Shown here: piece by piece, positions 45,675 through 49,349 of the stretch
Layout of the letters: every line of letters begins with the position of its first letter
Position numbering within the stretch: the stretch's first letter is position 1
Notes under the pieces: model-generated
What the model was told of the DNA's origin: nothing
Databases searched by the model: none
The model's input: only the letters and a program-made list of their open reading frames with translations
Position numbers and translations under genes: made by a program
DNA from: CAYYYG01 sp964490875
GTDB lineage: Bacteria > Patescibacteriota > Microgenomatia > UBA1406 > GWC2-37-13
Length of the DNA: 49,349 nt
Assembly (NCBI GenBank): GCA_964490875.1
Contig: CAZBEF010000009.1
Location: 1-49,349 of the forward strand
Direction: 5' to 3'

Positions 45675-46463
45675 ATGACACGGATCCAAAAAGCACGCGA
45701 GGCATTCCTGACAGGCGATCACGGTGCACATACAGCAGCCCATTCTCCAGAAGCTATCGCCAAATCAATGAAGCATGGAGAAGGGCACAAGAATAGTTTT
45801 AATCTTCCGGAAATAATTCTCGGCGGTCAGGACGGACTCGTCAACGTTCTTGGTGTCATACTCGGAGTCGCGGCAGCAAGCAGTTCTACGCAAATTGTCG
45901 TAGTTGCCGGGTTGGCGGCTGCGTTTGCCGAAAGCATTTCAATGGGAGCGGTGGCGTATACATCTACCATTGCAGAAGTAGATTATTACCAGTCAGAACT
46001 GGAACGGGAGAAGTACGAGATTGAACATATGCCGGACGGGGAACGGGAAGAGATCCGCGAGCTGTATAAAGGGTATGGATTTACCGGAGAACTTCTTGAT
46101 CAAGTTGTTGCAACAATCACCAGCAATAAAGAAGTCTGGTTGCGGACCATGATGGAGCAGGAACTTAAACTTGAGCCAAAGTCTCGTTCCGAGGCCTTGC
46201 CGGCTGCATTTATCGTAGGGGTATCAGCGCTTGTTGGTTCATTTATTCCACTTACCCCATTCTTCTTTCTCGATAAACAGGCTTCGATTATTTTAGCTCT
46301 TGTTATTTCTTCCTTAACCTTGTTTGCGGTGGGTTACTATAAAGCGCAGAAAACGCTGGGTAGAAATCTCATTAAGCAGGGGATGGAGATGATGATTATT
46401 GGTATGGTCTCAGCCTTAGTCGGATACTTTATCGGTTCTATCTTCAAAGTCCCTGCGATGTAG
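45675..46463 (+). CDS. VIT1/CCC1-family transporter (iron/manganese)
   Basis: This 262-residue membrane protein of the VIT1/CCC1 family moves iron or manganese out of the cytoplasm in known members. The landmark ILGGQDGLVNVLGVILGVAAAS and the GLAAAFAESISMGAVAYTST helix are present, followed by the Glu-rich metal-binding arm (YYQSELEREKYEIEHMPDGEREEIRELY ... TMMEQELKLEP) and three C-terminal helices. The start at 45675 (MTRIQKAREAF) is chosen. The longer frame begins with GTG inside the preceding gene. Confidence 0.88.
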   Translation: MTRIQKAREAFLTGDHGAHTAAHSPEAIAKSMKHGEGHKNSFNLPEIILGGQDGLVNVLGVILGVAAASSSTQIVVVAGLAAAFAESISMGAVAYTSTIAEVDYYQSELEREKYEIEHMPDGEREEIRELYKGYGFTGELLDQVVATITSNKEVWLRTMMEQELKLEPKSRSEALPAAFIVGVSALVGSFIPLTPFFFLDKQASIILALVISSLTLFAVGYYKAQKTLGRNLIKQGMEMMIIGMVSALVGYFIGSIFKVPAM

Positions 46464-46464
46464 T

Positions 46465-46941
46465 TTATTGTCCAACTTTTTTCTTCCGTAACAGTTTTGC
46501 GCTTTCGATGTATGATTGAAGATCTCCCTGAATCCGTTCGAAACTATCAAGTCTTACACCATCTCTATTAATTACATAGACAACTGCACTATGCCGAGAG
46601 CCTTGTTCGTCGGCAATTGTCACATCTTCCTTTTGATACCAGCGCGGGTAGCGCTCCCATGCATCAAGCAGAATTTCTTGTTCAGTTGAAATAGAGTATG
46701 CCTTGCCATGAATTACACACCTTTCGTCTTCTACTTTTTTGGCGAATAGAAACGAAAAAGTAGCAAGGTCGCGGCGTTTGCTTATCTCGCTTTTCATTTC
46801 TTCCGATAAATCTGCCGCCGTTCCTTTAAATACCGCATATCCTTTCAGATCAGCCAAAAAGTTTTCGGGGTTGCTGCCGAGTAGGGCAGTGATGATTTTT
46901 GGTTCGTACAATGTTCCGAAGGTAAAGATTAAGCGGCTCAT
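46465..46941 (-). CDS. Gamma-glutamylcyclotransferase-like (AIG2/GGCT fold) protein
   Basis: This 158-residue protein has the GGCT fold: the N-terminal LIFTFGTLYEPKIITALLG matches the family's YGTL substrate loop. A central strand HGKAYSIS precedes LLDAWERYPRWYQKEDVTI, with the catalytic Glu position in DAWERYP. The C-terminal helix is basic. Family members release 5-oxoproline from gamma-glutamyl amines. It starts three bases after fmt and is the third gene of a minus-strand operon. Confidence 0.75.
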   Translation of the reverse strand: MSRLIFTFGTLYEPKIITALLGSNPENFLADLKGYAVFKGTAADLSEEMKSEISKRRDLATFSFLFAKKVEDERCVIHGKAYSISTEQEILLDAWERYPRWYQKEDVTIADEQGSRHSAVVYVINRDGVRLDSFERIQGDLQSYIESAKLLRKKKVGQ

Positions 46942-46944
46942 ATT

Positions 46945-47931
46945 CTATAAAAATTTATACGCACTGGTGAAAGTCGAAAAATCCACTTCATTTTTTCCCT
47001 CAAGCTGAACTTTATCAAAAAATAAACCCACCTTCGTTATGCTTTTGTCATGAACTTCGGCGGGCGAAGTAGGGTAGTAAGACATTTCCGTAATCTTCAA
47101 TCGTTTTTCGACGCCGTTAATAATTATTTTGGACCATATGCCGGGCCAATCGTACATTGCCCGCCAATAGTTGTATAAGATCTCCCCTGCCGGTCTTTTT
47201 TCCTGGGGGAGAGGCACCTTATTTTTGTTAATGTAGTCTTTAAGCGCAGTCGGAAATTCTTCGGGAATTATTGGAGCGTTCTGAAGGGCTTTTCTAATAA
47301 ATTCGATAGAAATATAGCCATCATTTTTGGTTAATTTTCTTGTAAACGTTGCCAATGAATGGTCCTGTTCAACGGGTTTCAAATTGTCGTTTATAATCGC
47401 AAGATTTTCGCGTAATAATTCAAAAGATAAATCCGTTAATTTTTTTTCTAAAATTTTTCGCGAATCGGTGGGGGAGACCTGATAGCTTTTTTGGCCCAGT
47501 AGGGGACCGTGATCGAGGAGAGAGTCCATCTGCATTAAGGATACCCCTGTCTCCCCTTCCCCCATCATAAGGGGAAAAGCCGTTGGTGAAGCCCCGCGGT
47601 ACTTAGGCAGCAGTGAAGGATGAATGTTCCAGAATCCATAGCGGGGAGCTTTGAGCATCGCTTCCCCTATTATCTGGGCATAGGCATATAAGATTGCCAG
47701 GTCAAAAGAAGCAAGCACAGTGGGATCATCGACAATCTGTATCTTGTATTTTTCAGCCATCTGTTTAACGGGAGTCGGTGTAAGCACCCCTTTCCTCCCT
47801 ACCGGCCTGTCCGGCTGGGTAAAAACCGCTTCTACCGAAATGCCCAGTTCATCTGATTTCCTGATCAAATTTTCCAGGATAGTTGCTGAGAAATCCGGGC
47901 TGCCAAAATAAGCTATTTTGAGTTTATTCAT
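46945..47931 (-). CDS. fmt: Methionyl-tRNA formyltransferase
   Basis: This enzyme formylates initiator Met-tRNA. The 328-residue protein shows KIAYFGSPDFSATILENL, FTQPDRPVGRKGVLTPTPVKQMAE, the catalytic Asn-His pair in FWNIHPSLLPKYRGASP and the Asp in GVSLMQMDSLLDHGPLL. A C-terminal domain follows (AGEILYNYWRAMYDWPGIWSKI). It starts two bases after the NUDIX stop and ends three bases before the GGCT-like gene. Use of formyl-Met is consistent with leaderless initiation on 70S ribosomes, but that link is inference. Confidence 0.92.
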   Translation of the reverse strand: MNKLKIAYFGSPDFSATILENLIRKSDELGISVEAVFTQPDRPVGRKGVLTPTPVKQMAEKYKIQIVDDPTVLASFDLAILYAYAQIIGEAMLKAPRYGFWNIHPSLLPKYRGASPTAFPLMMGEGETGVSLMQMDSLLDHGPLLGQKSYQVSPTDSRKILEKKLTDLSFELLRENLAIINDNLKPVEQDHSLATFTRKLTKNDGYISIEFIRKALQNAPIIPEEFPTALKDYINKNKVPLPQEKRPAGEILYNYWRAMYDWPGIWSKIIINGVEKRLKITEMSYYPTSPAEVHDKSITKVGLFFDKVQLEGKNEVDFSTFTSAYKFL

Positions 47932-47933
47932 AA

Positions 47934-48575
47934 TTAAATAAAGATATCTTTTTCGCCTCTGATAATCCGTCTGGTATTTATAGCGATTTTATATTTATAT
48001 CTGAATATATCTTCAGGAATAAATGAATCTATTGTAACATTCATAATTGTTGGCATATTATCACTGTTAATGCCTTCTGCTTTAAATTGATGACTTGGAT
48101 CATCTAGGACTTTTAATAAATCAGTTACCGGAATAATAAACAAGCCATCAACTTCCTGTTTCTCCAACGTAAAAGTCGATAATGGTTCGTTATCTACTAC
48201 TGCGAAGGCATATACTATATTTTTTTTTAAACGTTTTTTTGTATCGTAGTTTAAGCAAATAAGTGGTCCAAGATATTGAATTGAGTTTTTGTTATACTTT
48301 TTTCCTAATTCCTCCTCTCCTTCACGTAATCCATCATACATAGTTTCACCCGCGCTATAATGTCCTCCCGCTGCAACGTCGAGTTTATTGGGTGCGAAGG
48401 TTGCATTGCCGCGCCTTAGCTGAAACACAATGCTTTCAACCGGATCTGATCGAAGAATCCATAAGTTAAAGATTTTAATCCAGTCGCCATCATCATAAGC
48501 CTGTTCACGAGGTTTAACTTCTCCAGTGTATTCAAAAGCCGGAGGTTTTACTATATCTACTATCTCAATTGCCAT
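47934..48575 (-). CDS. NUDIX hydrolase
   Basis: This 213-residue protein has a NUDIX domain. The box reads GGHYSAGETMYDGLREGEEELG, one residue shorter between GE and REGEEE than the standard spacing but with all the acidic residues kept. The N-terminal strand segment WILRSDPVESIVFQLRRG and the C-terminal TFTLEKQEVDGLFIIPVTDLLKVL fit the IPP-isomerase/DUF4743-like branch. Its substrate is unknown. It is the first gene of a minus-strand operon with fmt and the GGCT-like gene. Confidence 0.8.
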   Translation of the reverse strand: MAIEIVDIVKPPAFEYTGEVKPREQAYDDGDWIKIFNLWILRSDPVESIVFQLRRGNATFAPNKLDVAAGGHYSAGETMYDGLREGEEELGKKYNKNSIQYLGPLICLNYDTKKRLKKNIVYAFAVVDNEPLSTFTLEKQEVDGLFIIPVTDLLKVLDDPSHQFKAEGINSDNMPTIMNVTIDSFIPEDIFRYKYKIAINTRRIIRGEKDIFI

Positions 48576-48581
48576 ACAGAC

Positions 48582-48587
48582 ATTTTA
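48582..48587 (-). promoter_or_regulatory. -10 box of the NUDIX-fmt operon
   Basis: TAAAAT on the minus strand ends six bases before the ATG at 48575. Confidence 0.35.
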
Positions 48588-48703
48588 TCATGTTCATAAA
48601 AGTTATAAACTCAGCTCTTCAAAAATGAGATAGTTCAAATTTTATGATCACCACTTATTTTCATATTAGAGGATATGCCTCCCAGATGACATTCTTTAAA
48701 ATC

Positions 48704-49318
48704 TTATGGAGATATTATACTCGTTACCGACGGCTTTTTGGTTGGTGTCGGTGTCACAAACTCGAGGGTCTTTTCAAATAGAGGGTAAATGCTAGAGTGA
48801 ATATCGACGGATACAAAGTCACCTATTTTCGGGTGAATAAGACGAACATACCTGATATCTTTTCCTTCATATACTTTATTCTGAACATTGTTTGTAAAAT
48901 TACCAGATACAGTTGCGGTAATTTTGTTTGTATTTACTGTCTCCAGAAAATCTTTTACCTTATTGGGAAAGCCAAGCTTTTTTGCACTGTCGGGTTGGCC
49001 GGCTGGATCATAACAGCCAAATACTATCAGGGCATTCCCGTCTGCATCTACATAGCTGTCCGCACCGGCTTCAACAGCAGGCTTGAATTTCAAATACGAT
49101 GGGATAACAAACGACATGTTGCAGGCGTTAACTGTCTGAAACTCAAGCGTTGTAGTAGGGGTTGGGCTGGCTGGCCGTTGTGTTGGTGTTATACTCATAA
49201 CGAATTTTATTACTTTATTCGTTTCTTCGACTTTCTGACCGTACTTCACTCCTCCGATAAATATAAGTACTATTATTAATATAAGGAGAAATAGATACGG
49301 AACATTTTTCTTTGTCAT
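48704..49318 (-). CDS. Membrane-anchored extracytoplasmic protein of unknown function
   Basis: This 204-residue protein starts MTKKNVPYLFLLILIIVLIFIGGVKYGQ, a single N-terminal anchor. A Thr/Pro linker (SITPTQRPASPTPTTTLEF) follows, then an outer domain of about 120 residues with two Cys (VNACNMSFVIPSY ... VFGCYDPAG) that may form a disulfide, and a Pro/Thr-rich tail. No family is recognised. The architecture repeats that of the protein at 17778-18677. Confidence 0.6.
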   Translation of the reverse strand: MTKKNVPYLFLLILIIVLIFIGGVKYGQKVEETNKVIKFVMSITPTQRPASPTPTTTLEFQTVNACNMSFVIPSYLKFKPAVEAGADSYVDADGNALIVFGCYDPAGQPDSAKKLGFPNKVKDFLETVNTNKITATVSGNFTNNVQNKVYEGKDIRYVRLIHPKIGDFVSVDIHSSIYPLFEKTLEFVTPTPTKKPSVTSIISP

Positions 49319-49324
49319 TCACAT

Positions 49325-49330
49325 AGTGTA
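49325..49330 (-). promoter_or_regulatory. -10 box of the anchored protein gene
   Basis: TACACT on the minus strand ends six bases before the ATG at 49318. On the plus strand a TTGACA at the extreme end (about 49340-49345) may be the -35 of a gene beyond the window. Confidence 0.4.
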
Positions 49331-49349
49331 GCAATTCGCTTGACAAATG

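Noticed and set aside
1..49349. CRISPR arrays, tRNA and rRNA genes, phage integrase sites
   Set aside because: I looked for regularly spaced repeats, cloverleaf-like GTTCRA loops and known transposase or integrase proteins and found none. A tRNA scan and Rfam search would be needed to exclude weak cases.

Overview
This 49 kb window looks like a chromosomal segment of a small-genome Candidate Phyla Radiation bacterium (Patescibacteria, most likely the Microgenomates side). That placement is inference. It rests on the moderately AT-rich sequence, tight gene packing (no gene-free stretch above about 300 bases), a compact type IV pilus locus with many prepilins, several large secreted Pro/Thr-linker or dockerin-like proteins, and a salvage-style nucleotide gene set with almost no amino-acid biosynthesis. 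TGA and TAG both end ordinary genes here, so the TGA-recoded lineages (Gracilibacteria, Absconditabacteria) are unlikely. No rRNA, tRNA, CRISPR array or transposase was recognised.

Layout. Positions 1-3.3 kb hold a truncated unknown ORF, an FAD oxidoreductase, an AI-2E family permease and a PPOX-type flavoprotein. Positions 3.3-11.4 kb are a type IV pilus operon: pilB, pilC, three prepilin-like genes (one carrying a large WNGSAW-repeat ectodomain), a PilX-like protein, a PilM/GspL-like protein fused to a LytR_C domain, and a main pilin closed by a terminator. Positions 11.4-15.2 kb hold dCMP deaminase, a membrane protein, a secreted glycoside hydrolase and a HAD phosphatase. Positions 15.2-21.7 kb encode surface proteins (Cys-rich, DNRLRE/dockerin), a divergent ribulose-phosphate-epimerase-like protein and two tiny peptides. 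Positions 21.7-24.7 kb carry gpmI and eno for lower glycolysis. Positions 24.8-30.3 kb hold a methyltransferase, a membrane protein, dprA, rpiB, a small zinc-ribbon gene joined to a hairpin-rich GC-rich RNA, and tatD. Positions 30.3-36.4 kb hold a membrane-anchored GH51-like protein lacking its acid/base Glu, a glycosyltransferase, a DUF2339 protein and a thrombospondin-type-3 protein.

Positions 36.4-45.2 kb are mainly nucleotide metabolism: oligoribonuclease, HD phosphohydrolase, a Dcd-like protein, thymidylate synthase, a deoxyribosyltransferase-like protein, dihydrofolate reductase, an MTH1-like NUDIX hydrolase, and a thymidylate kinase fused to a deoxyribosyltransferase-like domain. With the dCMP deaminase at 11.4 kb this gives a route dCMP to dUMP to dTMP to dTDP plus folate recycling and pool cleaning. 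A valine-pyruvate aminotransferase and a BrnT/BrnA-like toxin-antitoxin pair interrupt the series. Positions 45.2-49.3 kb hold membrane proteins, a VIT1-type transporter, a NUDIX-fmt-gamma-glutamylcyclotransferase operon and an anchored protein.

Two things stand out. First, a self-contained transcription unit at 28865-29401 has a good promoter, a Shine-Dalgarno, a 47-residue zinc-ribbon protein, then about 180 nt at 61% GC (hand count 110/180) that folds into seven or more consecutive hairpins and ends in a terminator. It is my best candidate for an undescribed RNA/protein element. Second, more than twenty genes have a -10-like hexamer only 5-10 nt before the start codon, implying leaderless or nearly leaderless mRNAs, whereas Shine-Dalgarno motifs appear mainly at a few internal or special genes.
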